DNA from: Flavobacterium enshiense
GTDB lineage: Bacteria > Bacteroidota > Bacteroidia > Flavobacteriales > Flavobacteriaceae
Direction of reading: 5' to 3'
NCBI RefSeq assembly: GCF_022836875.1
Contig: NZ_CP090376.1
Span: forward strand, 1,116,001-1,180,000
DNA length: 64,000 nt
A model generated the notes under the pieces. It made no database searches. It was given only the letters and a program-made list of their open reading frames with translations, and was not told the DNA's origin. Each line of letters starts with the position of its first letter. Positions within the stretch are counted from its first letter, which is position 1. Positions 63,126 to 64,000 of this stretch are shown in pieces. The position numbers and the translations under genes were made by a program.

Positions 63126-64000
63126 CTAATTTATCTTTATTGTAATAGGGAGGGTGAACTGTGAACGAAATATTTTGCCTCTGTGAACTGCCGGAATCCA
63201 GTTCTTCATTTTATAAAGTGTTTTTTTTGCAGATTTTTCAATCTCCGCATTGTCACTCCGTAAAGTTGTTATTTCGTTGATACTGCCGTCTTTTTCAATA
63301 ACAAATCCAAATAGGACTCTTATTTCTTTGATGCCGCTTCTAATTTCAGGAGCGTCAAAGTGAGACACGAATGTTCTGTAGAAATGCTGGATGCCTTCTA
63401 CAGGTGCTGCCTGGGATTGGATTTTTGTGTAAGCATAAGTGCTATTCATCGAATCTACAGAGGTCCCATCGACTAATTGACCCTTTTTGTAATATTCTTT
63501 AAAAGCAAGGTTGCCAATTTTTGAAGTACCTTCCCACAACCCGTTTTTATATCCGTTCAGGATTTCCCCTTTTGCACTTTCCAGATCGGAAACCTCATTA
63601 TAAGTTCCGTTTCCGTTAAAAACTTTTTGTGTACCGTTTTCTTCCCAATAGTTTTTTATTAGTAATACGGATGTTTTTCTTCCGTCCTCATCCTCAAAAA
63701 TCAAATACTCGCCATCTGTCTTTTTGTTCCCGTTTTCATGCCAAAGAAAAAAATCGCCGTAAGGTAATCCTTTATCATACATAGTGCGCGATTGTAAGTT
63801 TCCGGATTCATAATAGCTGTTAAGTATTCCTTCTTTGGTTCTGGATAATTTGTTGTTGAGTATGCCTTCCGATTTTAATTTGCCTGATTTGTAATATTCA
63901 CTAACGTTGTACTGTTTTTTTTCTTTATGAAAATCTTTAATTACCAGATATGTTGTGTGATTGACATATTGTGTTTCACCTCCTATGGAGTCTAAATAAA
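63126..64000 (-). CDS. MORN/YwqK-type repeat protein with C-terminal TonB-C domain (5' end outside window)
   Basis: The frame is open from the right edge to the stop at 63126-63128, so the gene starts beyond the window; the ATG at 63782 is internal. About 290 residues are visible. The N-terminal part has short repeats like those of YwqK/MORN proteins (EYYKSGKLKSEG, SYYESGNLQS, LWHENGNKKTDGEY), and the last ~90 residues form a TonB C-terminal-like domain (FGFVIEKDGSINE, ending FTLPITIKIN). The TonB-C domain suggests periplasmic location. The combination is unusual enough to note. Confidence 0.7.
   Translation of the reverse strand, partial: YLDSIGGETQYVNHTTYLVIKDFHKEKKQYNVSEYYKSGKLKSEGILNNKLSRTKEGILNSYYESGNLQSRTMYDKGLPYGDFFLWHENGNKKTDGEYLIFEDEDGRKTSVLLIKNYWEENGTQKVFNGNGTYNEVSDLESAKGEILNGYKNGLWEGTSKIGNLAFKEYYKKGQLVDGTSVDSMNSTYAYTKIQSQAAPVEGIQHFYRTFVSHFDAPEIRSGIKEIRVLFGFVIEKDGSINEITTLRSDNAEIEKSAKKTLYKMKNWIPAVHRGKIFRSQFTLPITIKIN

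Noticed and set aside
1..64000. CRISPR arrays, insertion sequences, prophage or integrative elements
   Set aside because: I saw no regularly spaced repeats and no transposase, integrase or phage structural gene.

Overview
The window is a 64 kb stretch of ordinary chromosome from a member of the Flavobacteriaceae, most likely Flavobacterium or a close relative. The evidence is the base composition (AT-rich), the Bacteroidetes-type promoters (TAnnTTTG, in places with TTTG 19 bases upstream), and diagnostic genes: porT of the type IX secretion system next to ubiE, a TamL-like outer-membrane lipoprotein, a class II HMG-CoA reductase beside a 'GYDIA' GHMP kinase, and the purH-mreBCD-pbp2-rodA block. 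I see no transposase, integrase, phage gene or CRISPR array. No gene-free stretch exceeds 300 bases; the longest are the spacer between the two tRNA-Asp genes (8755-9050) and the gap upstream of purH (52228-52508), and both hold structure.

Layout: 1-7.2 kb holds a DUF4407 gene cut by the window edge, a leftward ruvC-hemW-cyclase-MmcQ-PH/SHOCT run, a rightward LPG-synthase-like membrane protein and glycosyltransferase pair, and a TonB-like lipoprotein. From 7.2-14.7 kb there are DUF456, EamA, two identical tRNA-Asp genes, DUF58, an NTF2-like protein, a large AsmA-family protein, a DUF4239 membrane protein and tRNA-Phe. From 14.7-22 kb lie coaX, an outer-membrane protein, lptC, a small membrane protein and a PpiD-like foldase, then leftward mevalonate-type genes. 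From 22-37 kb a giant hybrid histidine kinase (2168 aa) faces a dipeptidyl peptidase IV gene that leads into three POT-family peptide transporters and two periplasmic thioredoxin-fold proteins, apparently a peptide-use locus. From 37-50.7 kb come comEC, lpxB, surE, a tail-specific protease, a coiled-coil protein, a secreted nuclease and the rod-shape operon. From 50.7-64 kb come purH, an ABC permease, a second DUF4239 protein, accD, fbaA, tamL, an RNA methyltransferase, porT, ubiE, a small membrane protein, folA, a 2TM protein and a MORN/TonB-C gene cut by the right edge.

Most genes are core functions: envelope building (lptC, lpxB, tamL, AsmA, PpiD), cell shape (mreBCD, PBP2, RodA), lipid and isoprenoid precursors (accD, mvaA), cofactors (coaX, folA, hemW, ubiE) and DNA repair or uptake (ruvC, comEC). 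The less ordinary parts are the sensor kinase facing the peptide genes with paired alternative hairpins between them, a structured candidate small RNA between the tRNA-Asp copies, a compound palindromic intergenic element upstream of purH, an AccD without its zinc cysteines, and a transcription terminator embedded in the 3' end of comEC.
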